Notes: generated by a model from the letters alone, not told the origin. 64,000 nucleotides of DNA from Sorex araneus (GCF_027595985.1 NC_073313.1:215824066-215888065); one strand, 5' to 3'; positions 10,936 through 22,960 are shown, numbered from the stretch's first letter. Program-made: numbers and translations.

Positions 10936-11735
10936 AAAATATGCTTACTTATTATCTGCATATTTTAGTTTTGTATACTAGTTTGTCTCTTCTTGAAGGT
11001 AAGACCACTCTGTCGTAATATGGGATCCAGAGTTGAGGTCCTGAGGTCCAAAGCTGGGGAGACAAAGATTGGGGGCAGAGAGCAGTTCTGCTACTAGAAT
11101 GCCTGGTCAGGGGTCTCCCATTGCATATTTCATTCTGGTTGAGTCACAGACTTTGTTCATGGCTTTGGGCTTGTAGTCATTACCCCAAAGAGCCAGTTAA
11201 CTGGGTGCTCAAAACCGAGCAAACTCACATGTGACCTTCCTACCAGGTAGCCAATGCTCAATAAGATGCTTGTTTCACCTCAGAGGAGGATTAATCATGA
11301 ACATTGCTTCCTCCCACACCTGAATCCTGTTTGGAAACTATAGCCTCAAACCCTGTCTTTCATAATCTCATACAAAAGGGTGAGAATATGTGGCAAAGCT
11401 TGGGTCATTTAATACATTTACAACGTGCTTGAGAGCAAGAAAAACAAAGAAGTTTTTGCAAAAGATGAGCCAATCTGTAATTGGGTTGGTTTGGTCAAAG
11501 TCCAGCAAATAGAAACTAGGTCTTGATTTTCCCGTAGTTTCAATATTCTCAACCAACAAGCAACTCTGTAAATTGCTGTAAATGTGCAATAAAAATAGAT
11601 TTACTTTGCCTTCTCTGTATATTGACTTAGGCAGATGTTTTATGTAAGATCTTTTAAATAAACTATTAAAAAACTTGTGCTGCTAATATACTACTTTCTG
11701 GACATCCTAATCATTCTATAATGCCATAGAAAATT
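10936..11735. other. Unique sequence, nothing recognised
   Basis: No repeat family or coding frame is supported. A segment around 11010-11110 is richer in G and C than its surroundings but contains no recognised protein. Confidence 0.4.
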
Positions 11736-11739
11736 TCTG

Positions 11740-11800
11740 GTGTGTGTGTGTATGTATGTATGTATGTATGCATGTGTGTGAGTGTGTGTGTGTATGTTAG
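11740..11800. repeat. TG / TATG microsatellite
   Basis: Alternating 'tgtgtgtg' and 'tatgtatgtatg' units over about 60 bases. Confidence 0.92.
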
Positions 11801-12184
11801 AAGACAGAAGTCTATTTCATAGGTCAACAGAAAGGAAAAGCTGTGCTTTTGTCGAGAGAATTTCACTTCTTGAAGTTAAAGGTGGAATCAGCTAAGGGGC
11901 CCGTTCATCTAAAATGATGCATCTGCCTTTCCACCAGAGAAGGTAGGACTTATTAGACCAGATGGTGGAAGGGCCCTTATGAAAGGTGGGCAGTGCTTCC
12001 CCTTTCTAAAGAATGGATTAAGAACTGAAAGGTGAAGTTTTACTTCTGGAAATCACCGTCACAATGGCATAGAGTCTGGGTATGTTGTGGGGTAAGGGGA
12101 GAGGGAAAAACAGTAGTGTCAAGTAGAAAGGTTGTGTTTTTTTGTCTCTGCAGGGCAAAGTTTAATAAAGAATTTTTAAACAAA

Positions 12185-12690
12185 CTGATGTCTGTCCTAG
12201 TTTGCCAGGTTACTGTAATAAAGCATCACAGAGCTTTTGGAACACTTGACTTGCATGTGTGAGGTCCAGGGTTAAGCCCTGGCACTGCAGTAAAGAATCT
12301 CAAATTAAGTGACAATAAGCAGAAGTGTGGTTTTCAGTCTTGTGGATCTGAAGTTTGAAATTAAGGTGTCAGCAAGGGCAAGGTTTTCTCTGAAGGGACT
12401 AGGGAAGGATCTGTTCAGGCTGCTTTTCTGACTTCTGGTACTTTCTTGGCCTGTGCTAATACAGTCCCAGTCCTCACATGGTGTTCCCCTGCTTGACATT
12501 TGTGTGCAAATATCCCCTTTACATGAAGGTACTAATCAAATTTGATTAGGGGTTCAAACTATGTCAGTAAGACTTTATTTTACTTAATTATATCTGTAAC
12601 AACCCTATTTCCAAATAAACTTGCATTCCTAGGTAATAGGGGTTAGGACTCTAACATATGAATTTTCCATAACAACATTTCCAAAACTAT
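12185..12690 (+). repeat. Ancient mammalian interspersed repeat, split by an old tRNA-SINE
   Basis: The stretch from 'ggttactgtaataaagcatc' and later 'gaaattaaggtgtcagcaag' to 'ggggttaggactctaacata' is a pattern I know as a common old mammalian repeat, but I cannot name its family safely. A tRNA-like SINE piece (about 12225-12300, B-box-like 'gtccagggttaagccctggc') interrupts it. Confidence 0.55.
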
Positions 12691-13870
12691 AAACAAGGAT
12701 TTAACAATTGTCAGGAAAGAGCTAATCTTGTTGAGTCTCACTGCTGGGAACCTTCCCTCTTTGACTTGTGAAATAATTAATTTGGCCCAGGCCATATTGA
12801 AATAAAAATAATGGTGGTGACTTGGACTGCATTAACTACAGATATTTTTAGAAGCTAAATTATATTTTTAGAAAGTGCTAGTTTTAAAAATAAGAATGTC
12901 CATCTTAGTTCATTGTACCTACCTATCTTTTGTTGGACACAAAAATGCTTCTTAAATAATTATCCATTCTCATTTTCCTTCTAACCTGGTAAAATCCTTG
13001 ACAATAGCTCAGTGAAAGATGGTAGGTATACAATGATTACGTATTCAGTAAATCTTTACTTGAGTTCACTTTTTTTAATACTGTGTTTATCCTTGTAGAA
13101 CTTCATTTCAAAGTATGGGCAAAATTAATCATTGTAATTATTTGTTACAATGCAGAGAGCATTTCAGAATTAATTCTGCATTGAATTAGAAGCTCAAAAG
13201 TAGATGCCACATCAAATAGGTTCCACGTCTCTGATTCAATACAAATTTTAATAGTACCAAGTTATTTTTATTCTGAAAATGAATTCTTCAAAGATTTCCC
13301 TTATGAACATTGTTATTGCTAATTAACAATAGAATGTGGCACACAATAGAAGAAAAGTAAAGGCCTGGCAGAAGTGTTCAACTGCTACTTTTTAAAGAAA
13401 ACAGAACCCAAGTAGGATACAAATAATGCTTTTTAAAAGCATAAAAGCTATAAAATCTTGCAAGAAACCCAGAATTCCATACTTAAATGCTCTGAGAATC
13501 TGGATACTCTCCAGATCACATAATACATGCAGTGAGAGCTCTAAGTCTTAGATATTTGCCATATTTGAGGTTTTTTGACAAGGTATTCTGGCAAAAGAAA
13601 GGTAACCCTAATTACCAAAGTATCCTTGTTAATCTTTAAAGCATTGTTCTATTGGATTCCATGAGGTTTTTTTAATGGATAGATAGATCATTTGTTTACA
13701 TCACCTGAGTTCTATGACTTGATGTATTTTCCCAAACTTCTTTACTTATCTTCCAAATGAGCCAAATAGAAAAGAACAATAACTGCATTATGGAAAATAT
13801 TTTCTTGTTTGCAAACTTCCTCTATCTCCCCTTCCAAATGAAACCACTCTGTATTTATGACTTTCCATTT
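12691..13870. other. Unique AT-rich sequence, nothing recognised
   Basis: There are no SINE or L1 hallmarks and no plausible coding exon. Several A/T runs occur. The direct repeat 'ggatagatagat' near 13677 is short. Confidence 0.45.
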
Positions 13871-13874
13871 AGAA

Positions 13875-14025
13875 ATGCACTAGGACTGGAGAGACAGAAC
13901 AGCAGTCAAGGCGCTTGCCTTCTGTGCAACCCAACCAGGTGTCCATCCCCAGTGCCACGACTGAGACTCTGTTTCCCTAAGCTTCCAAGGCTGTGGCCCC
14001 AAGTCTTTGTTGTTATTCAAAGTGT
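13875..14025 (+). repeat. SINE-A, first of two in tandem
   Basis: Starts 'aggactggagagacagaaca' in tRNA-head style, with a degraded B box ('aggtgtccatccccag') and the internal 'ggctgtggccccaag' terminus. It is followed directly by a second copy in the same orientation. Confidence 0.65.
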
Positions 14026-14027
14026 AC

Positions 14028-14195
14028 TGGGGCTGAAGAGACAGTACAATGTGTAGAGGGTAGGCTGCTTACCTTGCACATGGCCAACCTGAGTCCAATC
14101 CCTGGCATCCCTTATAGTCTTCTGAGCCCAGCCAGGAGTAAGCCCTGGGAACAGCCAGGTGTGCCCCCTCCCCATCAATATATCTTAAAGCTTAT
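14028..14195 (+). repeat. SINE-A, second of two in tandem
   Basis: Clear head 'ctggggctgaagagacagta', B-box position 'ctgagtccaatccctggc', then 'gccaggagtaagccctggga' and 'cagccaggtgtgcccc'. It appears better preserved than its upstream neighbour. Confidence 0.8.
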
Positions 14196-14910
14196 TAAAA
14201 CATTTCACTATGTGAAATAAGATGAAATCTGATTAGGTCACTGGCATTCTCTCTTGTAAATTGGCACTAAACATGGAAACAGGGTCAGGAAAAATGGTAA
14301 AGACGGGGTAGCAAATGTGTATTGGGCTAAATCTGGGTCCCAAGGTTTAGAGGATCTCAGGCGACCTGCTTCACTTGAGGTCCAAAGGCCAACTGGCATT
14401 TACCTGCTTTGGATTCATGTTAGGAATGAAGAGGGAAGTACACATGTTTTTCCCAGGTATTTGCCCATGGTGTGTCCTCTAGATTTCAAGATGAGATCAA
14501 TAAAACTCACGTAAACTTGAGTTATGGTGTGTCACAATAAAAAACCTTTGCAAGCTTTTGTGTAAGGGACTGTCAGGCTCAGTGCCCTTACAATTTGCAA
14601 TCGGATGAAACAGCTTTAACTCCTGTTGCTCTCTTACTTCAGGAAGGCCTAAGCTGCAGGTCAACCATTTGCCAAATGTGCTTATTCCTATTTGTTCATC
14701 AGGAGTCTGACATTTCTAAAATCACCAAAACTTCACTATCTAGAAATGTTGGCACATAATTTTTTTTGTTCTCTCTCAATGATAGGGATAAGCAAGCATA
14801 TTTGTTTGGAGGATTCTACCTTTATGGAAATTTATGCTTTTTATCTTATTTTACATTATTAACAGGGAGCATAAGCAGAAGGAGGATATATCAAGAAATA
14901 AGCATCAGAA
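14196..14910. other. Unassigned, possibly an old retroelement end
   Basis: No coding frame is recognised. Around 14480-14580 'caataaaactcacg' and 'cacaataaaaaacctttgc' give poly(A)-signal-like motifs that could belong to an old LTR, but no matching partner or termini are visible, so no call is made. Confidence 0.3.
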
Positions 14911-14911
14911 A

Positions 14912-15090
14912 GATTGCAGAAAGATTGTGAAGTGGGTAAGGCACTTGCACTGCATGCAGCAGAGCTGGGTTCTATCCTTGGCTCCTCGTGTGGTCTCCTT
15001 AGCACCACCAGGAGTGATCCCTGAGAACAGAGCCAAGAGTAAGCCCTGAGCAACCAGATGTAATCCCCCAAACAAAGAAAAGAAACATCA
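14912..15090 (+). repeat. SINE-A
   Basis: Head-like 'gaagtgggtaaggcacttgc', B-box position 'ctgggttctatccttggc', then 'caccaggagtgatccctgag', 'gccaagagtaagccctgagc' and an A-rich tail at 15070-15090. Confidence 0.82.
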
Positions 15091-15159
15091 ACAATATTTT
15101 CAGATTCTAACTTTTACTGAGTGTGTCTGCTATTTCAGTCAAGAGGCTAAATTCTGTAC

Positions 15160-15310
15160 AGATATGGTTTTGGTTAGCCTTTTCAACAGTCCAAGGAGAT
15201 AGGTTTAACAGATTAAGTGTCATACTGCTCTTTAGTGGAAGAAAGGAACTTAAACCTAGGGCTTTCTGATTCCAGAGTATGTTCTTTAACAACTCGGCTA
15301 TCACCCTTTG
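15160..15310 (-). repeat. MIR element
   Basis: The reverse MIR pattern is visible: 'ggaacttaaacctagggctt' followed by 'ctgattccaga' and 'ctcggctatcacc', preceded by a degraded 'aagtgtcatactgctcttta' core. MIRs are ancient mammalian tRNA-derived SINEs, and the divergence here fits that age. Confidence 0.65.
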
Positions 15311-15538
15311 CCTTTATAGTTTAGTTTGGGATGGAGGTAAAAATATAGGAGGTAAATGAATAGTTATAAACCAGCAAAGGAAAAAATGGTTAGAATGTGT
15401 GCACCTTCTACCCATTGAATATAAATTGCTATTTGTCAGATTTTTTAGTGTGATTGCTCACAGCCATGGTTCATGGAACATAATTTACTAGTGTTGATAA
15501 ATCTAGCCAGGAGAATGAAGCTTTTTATGAGCAAAATT

Positions 15539-15620
15539 TTGTGTGTGTGTGAGACAGAGAGAGGAGGGGGGAGAGAGAGAGAGATAGTTAGAGAGAGAGA
15601 GAGAAGGAAAAGAAAGAGAT
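15539..15620. repeat. TG and GA simple repeat
   Basis: A short 'tgtgtgtgtgtg' run grades into GA-rich repeat with interruptions such as 'gatagttag'. Confidence 0.9.
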
Positions 15621-15799
15621 TTTAGGCTGGTTTCTGTCCTAAGATTTAACTTAGAACTTGATGATAGTTCTTTTCTTTCTTTTTTCTATCTTTATAAGAA
15701 AGAAAAGTTCCTTCCTTTCCAAGGACTTGAGGCACTCATCTAACTGTAACAGTGGCTCAGTACTACAGTGTAAAAGGATGTGGTACTGCTTGAACCCTG

Positions 15800-15930
15800 C
15801 TGTGACCATGCGACCCAGTGATGTCCCCAGCCCCTCCCGAGGCTCTGTGGTGCTGGGGAATATAACCAGACTTGGATGCATGCACAACTTGTGCCTTAAC
15901 ACCTTGACTATCTCTCAGGCCCTCAGGATC
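15800..15930 (-). repeat. Old SINE-A fragment
   Basis: In reverse, 'gcatgcacaacttgtgcctt' and 'gactatctctcaggccct' match the complement of the tRNA-like head. The 3' part is strongly diverged. Confidence 0.55.
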
Positions 15931-15939
15931 AGTTTTCTT

Positions 15940-16095
15940 TTTTTCCCGGTTATTTGTGTTATTTTGATTGGGGCTACATCGAGTGATGCTAAGGGGTAAT
16001 TCCTGGCTCTGAGCCTCCTGAATTGGAACCCGGTAAGCCATGTGCAAGACAAGTGCCCTAAAGATTGTCCTATATATTTTTCTCAGGTCAGTTTT
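15940..16095 (-). repeat. SINE-A
   Basis: The reverse SINE-A pattern is clear: 'ggggctacatcgagtgatgc', 'taaggggtaattcctggctc', 'aattggaacccggtaagcc' (complement of the B box) and 'gtgcaagacaagtgccct'. Confidence 0.78.
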
Positions 16096-16635
16096 CTTCC
16101 AGTGCATTTCCAGGCCGCAATTCATAGGATATTGATCAAGAATGGGCTGGTTCATTAGTACCTGAAATCTAGTGTTAGGTTTGGGTGCTTATGTGTTGCC
16201 TAAAAACTTCCTCAACTAATTGACTATTCTGAAGTTTGATACTTCTAACTATCCTAAAATTGAGACACTAGCTGGTACCAAACTCAGTCAATAAACTCTG
16301 ACCCAATTTGGCTGTAAGAACCGAAGCTAATTCATAAACTAAATAATGAACAATATAGTATTAATTTGCCACTCTATCAGAAGTGCAGAAAAATAAATTG
16401 AGTCCCTGAGACTATATGAACCTCTGTAGTTCCGCAAAGAAAATAATTATATGTGCTTTTAAAAAGTATATTTTCCTGAACAATGACAAAAATATGTACT
16501 TTATACAGAAAATATATAAAGAAGCATAGAAATAAATTCTCCAATTTCTAGAGATAAACACTGCAAGAAGCTTAATTATAACTTTAATCTGCTAAAGAGA
16601 GATTAAAGATATGTGTGTGCATGTCTGTTTTACAT
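16096..16635. other. Unique sequence, nothing recognised
   Basis: AT-rich, with no repeat hallmark or plausible coding frame. Confidence 0.45.
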
Positions 16636-16882
16636 AGCACTGTAGCACTGTTGTCCCATTGTTCATTGATTTGCTCGAGCGGGCAACAGTAATGTCTCCA
16701 TTGTGAGACTTGTTACTGTTTTTGGTATATCGAATATGCCACGGGTAGCTTGCCAGGGTCTACCGTGCGGGCAGGATACTCTTGGTAGCTTGCCAGGCTC
16801 TCCAAGAGGGATGGAGGAATCAAACCTGGGTTGGCCACATGCAAGGCAAATGCCCTACCTGCTGTTTTATTGCTCCAGTCCT
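16636..16882 (-). repeat. SINE-B
   Basis: Full copy in reverse: 'gatttgctcgagcgggcaac', 'ccattgtgagacttgttact', 'atcgaatatgccacgggtag', 'gtagcttgccaggctctcca' and the head complement ending 'tattgctccagtcc'. Confidence 0.92.
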
Positions 16883-16996
16883 ATGTTACATAATAAAATA
16901 TTAATTTTTTGCTATATAAGTAGGCCCTTAATACATAATTGAGGTACTTAAAAGTCAACATTTAATTAAATTCTGAAAACTAGTTTTCCAAAAGAA

Positions 16997-19900
16997 ATTT
17001 TTTAAAAGTTTTTTATTAGAGAATCACTGTGATGTTCAGTTACAAACTTATGAACATTTGTGTTTGCATTTCACTCATACAGTGATCGTTTACCCATCCC
17101 TCCACCAGTGCCCATTCACCTCCACCAATGATCCCTGTATCCCTCTCGCCACCCCCACCCCATCCCCCACCACCCCACCCTGCCTTTGTGGCAGGGAATT
17201 CCCCTTTGTTCTCTCTCCTTTTGAGTGTTGTAGTTTGCAATAGAGGTATTGAGTGGCCATCATGTTCGGTCTATAGTCTACTATCAGCTAGCATCTTCCA
17301 ACCTGAATGGGTCCTCCTGACATCCTCTACTTGGTGTTCCCTTCTCTATCTGAGTTGCCTTTTCCCCTAGCATGTGAGGCCAGTTTCCGAGCTGTGAGGC
17401 AGACCTCCTAATCCTTATCTCTATAACTCTTCGGTATTGGTCTCCCACTATGTTATTTTATATTCCACAGATGAGTGCAATCTTTCTATGTCTGTCCCTC
17501 TCTTTCTGACTCATTTCACTTAACATGATACTTTCCATGTAGATCCACTTATATACAAATTTCATGACTTCATCTTTTCTAACAGCTGCATAGTATTCCA
17601 TTTTCTAGATGTACCAGGGTTTCTTTAACCAGTCATCTGTTCTTGGGCACTCTGTTTTTTTCCAGATTTTAGCTATTATAAACAGTGCTGCAATGAACAT
17701 AGAAATGCAGGTGTCATTTCTACTATACCTTTTTGCCTCTCCAGGATATATTCCCAGGCATAGTATTGCAGGGTCAAATGGGAGCTCAATTTATAATTTT
17801 CTGAGACTCGTCCATATTGTTTTCCAAAAGAGCTGAACGAGTCGGCATTCCCACCAGCAGTGAAGGAGAGTCCCTTTCTCCCCACAGCCACACCAACAGC
17901 AGTTGCTTTTGTTCTTTTGGATGTGGGCCAGTCTCTGTGGTGTGAAATGATATCTCATTGTTGTTTTAATCTTCATCTCCCTGATGATTAGTGATGTAGA
18001 GCATTTTCTCATATGTCTTTTAGCCATTCGAATTTCTTCTTTGAGAAAATTTCTGCTCATTTCCAATCCCCCATTTTTTGATGGGGTTTGGAGATTTCTT
18101 CTTGTAGAGTTCAACCAGTGCCTTGTATATCTTTGATATCACCCCCTTATCAGTTGTGTATTGGGTGAATATCCTTTCCCATTCTGTAGACTGTCTTTGT
18201 ATTTTGGTCACTGTTTCTTTTGAGGTGCAGAAGCTTCTTAGTTTAAGGTAGTCCCATTTGTTTATCTCTATTTTCAGTTGCTTGCCCAGTGGTGTGTTAT
18301 CTTTAAAAATACCTTTAGCTTCAATGTCGTGGAGGGTTTTGCCAGCCTTGTTTTCCATGTACATTATGGATTCTGGTCTGATTGACGTCTTTAATCCACT
18401 TAGAACTGACTTTTGTACATGGCATTAAGTAGAGATCTAAGCCCATTTTTTTGCATGTTGCTGTCCAGTTTTGCCAGCACCATTTGTTGAAGAGGTTTTC
18501 CTTATTCCAATTCACATTTTTTGCTCCCTTATCAAAGATTAGATGATCATATATTTGAGGGTGTGTGTCATGATATTCAACCCTGTTCCATTGGTCTGTG
18601 GCTCTGCCTTTGTTCCAGTACCATGCTGTTTTAATTATTACCATTTTGTAGTTTAGATTGAGGTTGGGGAGAGTGATTCCTCCCATATTCTTTTCCCTAA
18701 GAGTTGCTTTAGCTATTTGTGGGGGCTCATTGTTCCATATGAATTTCAGGAATGTTCACTTCATTTCTTTGAAGAATGTCATGGGTATCCTTATAAGGAT
18801 CGCATTGAATGTGTACAATGCTTTGGGGAGTATTGCCATATTGACAATGTTAATTCTCTCAATCCATGAGCAGGGGATATCTTTCCATATCCTTGTGTCC
18901 TTTATAATTTCTTGAAGTAGCAATTTATAGTTTTCTTTGTACAAGTCCTTTACCTCCTTAGTTAAGTCTGAGGTACTTGATTTCCTGAGACACCATTGTG
19001 AACGGGATTGCTTTTTTCATATCATTTTCTTCTCTCTCGTTATTTGCTTATAGGAAAACCATGGACTACTGGGTATTGATTTTATAGCCTGCAACTTTAC
19101 TATACAAGTCTATTGTTTCTAAGAGTTCCTTGGTTGAGGTTTTAGGGTTCTCTAAGTATAGTATCACAACATCTGCAAATAGTGAGAGCTTGATTACTTC
19201 CTTTCCTACTTGAACGCCCTTAATATCTTTTTCTTGCCTAACTGCTATTGCAAGTACTATATTCCAGTACAGTATTGAACAGAAGTGGAGAGAGTGGGCG
19301 TCCTTGTCTCGTCCCTGATCTTAGAGGGAAGGATCTTAGTTTTTCCCCATTGAGGATGATGTAGGCTTGTAGTAGATGGCTTTGACCATATTGTGGAAAG
19401 TCCCTTCTATACCCATTTTGGCCAGAGTTTTTATCATAAATGGGTGTTGGATCTTGTCAAATGCTTTCTCTGCATCTATTGAGATGATCATATGGTTCTT
19501 ATCTTTTCTTTGTTGATATGATGGATTATGTTGATTGATTTTCGAATGTTAAACCATCCTTGCATCCCTGGGATGAATCCTACTTGGTCGTGATGTACGA
19601 TCTTTTTGATGAGTTGTTGGATTCTATTTGCTAATATTTTGTTGAGAATCTTTGCATCCATGTTCATCAGGGATATTGGCCTATAATTTTCTTTGTTATT
19701 GATATCTTTGTTTGCTTTTGGTATTAGGGAGATATGAGCCTCATAGAAGCTGTTTGGTAGAGTCCTTGTTTCTTCAATTTCCTTGAAAAGCTTGAAGAGA
19801 ACTGGCAACAGGTCCTCTTTAAATATTTGTGAGAATTCGCTAGTGAATCCATCCGGGCCTGGGATTTTGTTTTTGGGAAGACATTTGATAACAGATTCAG

Positions 19901-20080
19901 TTTCCTTGATATTAATGGGTCTATTAGGTATTCCAAGTCTTCTGGTTCAGTCTTGGGAGATTGTAGGAATCAAGGAATTTGTCCATTTCTTCTAAGTTCT
20001 CTTGTTTCATGGCATAGAGATTTTCAAAGTAGTCTCTGATAATCTTTTGAATTTTATTGGTTTCCCCTGCTTGTTTTAAT
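16997..20080 (-). mobile_element. LINE-1, 3.1 kb, 5'-truncated, dead ORF2
   Basis: This is the longest L1 copy in the window. In L1 orientation it ends in a T run at 16997-17018 (poly(A) complement). The 3' UTR covers about 17020-17460, and ORF2 covers about 17460-20080, from the start of the reverse-transcriptase domain to the C-terminus. Readable ORF2 pieces include 'SLIPKANKD', 'NYRPISLMN', '[17 protein letters not shown]' and '[15 protein letters not shown]'. The frame changes many times through small indels. At the catalytic site (about 19168-19179) the usual FADD reads FADV, so the second aspartate is lost. The endonuclease, ORF1 and 5' UTR are missing. It cannot be active. Confidence 0.95.
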
Positions 20081-20264
20081 GAGAAGGGTGAGGTATGGGG
20101 ATGAGGAGTAAACTGTGTTCTTTATTCTTCAAATACATAGATTAAGAAGTTGCTGGTCAATTAAGCAACAGAATAAATTACAAATTTAGTCTATTTATAG
20201 ATGTTAGTGCCCACAAGTATTACAAAGGGTATACTTTCCTTTTTCTCTCTCTTTTGTTAAATTT
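20081..20264. other. Flank of the L1 copy, nothing recognised
   Basis: Sequence after the 5' truncation point of the L1. I could not find a convincing target-site duplication matching the region before 16997. Confidence 0.4.
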
Positions 20265-20395
20265 TAAAAAAGGGGTCCCCCAGGAGTGGGTGCAAGGGGC
20301 AGCGAAGAACCACTCTTAGTGTTGTTCAAGGGGCCATGAGTTGCTAGGGGTCAAACTCAGTCTACCCCTTGAACTATGTATGTAGCCCTTATTCC
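20265..20395 (-). repeat. Old SINE-A fragment
   Basis: The motifs 'gtcccccaggagtgggtgca' and 'gctaggggtcaaactcagtc' sit where the complement of SINE-A would place them. Strongly diverged. Confidence 0.45.
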
Positions 20396-20419
20396 TTTTT
20401 TTCCTAATTATTAGAGGAA

Positions 20420-20585
20420 GGGGGTTAGGCCACAACATGCAGTGCTAAGTGGCTGTCCTGAATGTCTCTGCTCAGAAGTGACCCCTAGTAGTGCTTGGAG
20501 GACCATATGTGGACAGGGATTCAAATCAGGGTCACAGGAATGCAAGGTAAATATGTAAACCCTGGGTGATTTCTCCTCCACACTT
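20420..20585 (-). repeat. Old SINE-A
   Basis: Reverse SINE-A pattern: 'gcagtgctaagtggctgtcc', 'agtgacccctagtagtgctt', 'ggaccatatgtggacaggga' and 'tgcaaggtaaatatgtaaac'. Confidence 0.6.
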
Positions 20586-21119
20586 ACTTCCTTTTTCCCT
20601 AAATGAGAAGAATCTTTACTATCTTGCTATAATCACAGGATACGCACTTGTTTTCACACAAAAAAATTGATTTGTGTAATCAATAAGATCTGCTAATAAG
20701 ATTGCTTACTCCTGGGAAAACAAACATGAGACTAATGTTAGAGCTAGGTCTTCTCATAAGAATCCAAAAAGCGATATTTCTCATGCTTAATTTACAAAGG
20801 AACTCCCAACAGTATAAAGGCTATACTTAAAGCTTCTGACATTTTTGCAATGTTGTAATTGACGAGTATTTTTATACTTTGGTTTTCTTGTACATGTAAA
20901 CACCCCTTAAAAAGTAGGAGATAATAAAATAAAATATAAGACTCTCAAAAAAAAGTAGGAGATAGATGAATAAAGGAGAATGTGGCTGAGTTCCACAAAA
21001 CTCCAGCCACCAGCACTGTTCTACTTATTAATTCTCTTCTGTGTTTTTAAGACAGTTAATTAATGAATGTGAACCATTATGGCTGAAGGAAATGCTCTGT
21101 TGATCACAATGCAATCTTG

Positions 21120-22810
21120 TCTATTCTTTATCAATTTCAAAATAGCAGAGGCTAATGACAGGAAAGTTGTCTCTGTTAACTCTCCCCAGGGAAATTATTT
21201 GGTGACCCAGTGAATAATCTAGGCAAGGTAATCCACATTACTGGAGATCTGTCATTTAATCATGGTTGTCTTTTCTATGTAGATGATGAACTCCTTGGTC
21301 TGTCTTTAGCTGCTGAGGGTTTATGTGATGAAATAAAATAAGCCATCTGGTCAAGGATGAGATTTTAATTATAGGAAGAACCCTAATTTTTGACACTAGA
21401 TATCATCTGTATTGTATGCTAATGAGCAGTAGGACTTGCCTTTTACTTTTTGCAATAATTTTTTGTGTATATCTGGGTTAGCGAGAAGGTCAAGGTAGTT
21501 TGGGTCCTATTGAGCAAAGTGTTGGAATGCAATGCATAGAACAGATCAAGATCTCCAACTTTGACTCCTCCCTTTTGGTTAGCTTCATTAGCATCTTTGC
21601 AGACCACAGTGAATACTCCCACACACTTCCCATATAAGACCATGTTCTTGGCATAAGAATGACAGAGACAAATATTAACACCTGTTTCATGAGGTGGCAC
21701 ATAGCCCAAGCATCCTTATTGCCATCACCTCTGGCAAAACCTTGGTAGGCTGTGTAAAAGACCACAAAGGCTGTTTTTCTTCACCATTGTTGCTGTTTAC
21801 TTCCATTGCTCAAGACAAGGGTCCACTCCCATGGGACTGTGGGCATAGGCATGCAGAAAAACAGCATTGTGGTTGTATATTTTAAATGTCCTCTATACAC
21901 CTGGGGGATTAAAGCCACATGTCCTGGGTTCATAGCATAGGTAACCTTGTAACTGCTTGTCAGCATCCCTAAAAATGGGTGTGTGGTTTTCCCAGGATGG
22001 TGTGGGCAGAAAGACATCTTAGATGAACTCATAAAACCTTTGCAGAAATCTACCTCTGGTCCTTAAGATCCCAGTTTTAAGAATAATCTGCCCAGTGACA
22101 TAGCAACCACTGTCTAATACTATTCTCACCCAGTGCTAGTTTTATTTTAATTTTTAATTAAATTTTTATTGAATCACTATGAGATAAAGTTACAAAGCTT
22201 TCATGATAGAGTTTCAGTCATACAATGATCAAACACCCCTCCCTCCACCACTGTATATTTTCTACCACCAATGTCCCCAGTATCCCTCTTGCCACCCCTA
22301 CCCCACCCCACCCTCCATTTCTATGGCAGACAGTTTTACCCATACTCTCTCTCTAATTTGGACAGTATGGTTTGCAATACAGATACTGAGAGGCCATCAT
22401 GTTGGGTCCTTTGTCTCCCATCCTGAGCGATCCTTCCAACCATCCTTGACTTAATGATCCCTTCTTTGTCCCAGCTCCCTTTCTTCCTCAGCTCATGAGA
22501 CAGGCTTCCAATCTCCTGGCCCTTGTATTTACTGTCCTTTCACCCTGGGCTAGTTATGCATATAACTTTAAAAATGCAGCAGCACTCACCCAATGCCAGT
22601 ATGGAAGGTTTTTCAGTACTGTCTGGGCCAGGCCAGTTCCAAGATGCACAATTTTGCTACTGGCATTTGTCTTAAAGGCTTCTATTCTATGATTCTCAGA
22701 ATGGGATCTGGGGCTCTCACTCATCTCTATATAGGTCCACTACAAATTGGTTCTAGCATGTTATAGTCTCAACCCCAAACAGGATCAGACTATAGCAAAG
22801 CCATAGTGGT
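21120..22810 (-). pseudogene. GOT2P: Processed pseudogene of mitochondrial aspartate aminotransferase, split by an L1
   Basis: Reading the minus strand, the sequence follows the GOT2 coding region from the start codon (22804-22802) to the stop (21197-21195, 'accaaataa') with no introns, so it is a retrocopy. Recognisable stretches include '[15 protein letters not shown]', '[14 protein letters not shown]' (the active-site-lysine region, YAKN at 21641-21655) and '[11 protein letters not shown]'. The enzyme normally converts aspartate and 2-oxoglutarate to oxaloacetate and glutamate in mitochondria. This copy is dead: an in-frame stop follows 'EQWK', at least two frame changes flank the YAKN region, and about 60 bases of the N-terminal third are missing near 22595. 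A 395-bp L1 insertion at 22142-22536 also splits it. Sequence below 21195 resembles a GOT2 3' UTR, but its end and poly(A) were not found. Confidence 0.92.
22142..22536 (-). mobile_element. LINE-1 3' end inserted into the GOT2 pseudogene
   Basis: The insert begins with a T-rich run and 'attgaatcactatgagataa', the complement of the L1 3' terminus, and continues through the 3' UTR to about 22536. The GOT2 reading resumes on both sides. A target-site duplication of about 18 bp is visible: 'tctcacccagtgctagtt' at 22124-22141 and the related 'tttcaccctgggctagtt' at 22537-22554. The insertion is therefore younger than the retrocopy. Confidence 0.9.
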
Positions 22811-22837
22811 CAGTAAGAAGGTAGGAGTTGGGAGGCA

Positions 22838-22960
22838 GGTGAGTAGAAGAGGTGACTTAGTGGCTAATGCACCTTCCTTGCGAGGATTAGGCCATGAGTT
22901 TGATTTCTGGTGTTATTGTAACATCAGCATGGGGAAGGAAGAGAAAATGAAAGCAAAGCA
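22838..22960 (+). repeat. Old tRNA-derived SINE fragment
   Basis: The stretch 'ggtgacttagtggctaatgc' followed by 'ccatgagtttgatttctggt' has the spacing of a tRNA head with a B-box-like segment. The rest is diverged. Confidence 0.45.

Noticed and set aside
20910-20963. Repeated 'aaaaagtaggagata' as the target-site duplication of the GOT2 retrocopy
   Set aside because: The two copies lie only about 40 bases apart on the same side, with no poly(T) between them and the retrocopy. They more likely reflect a small local duplication.
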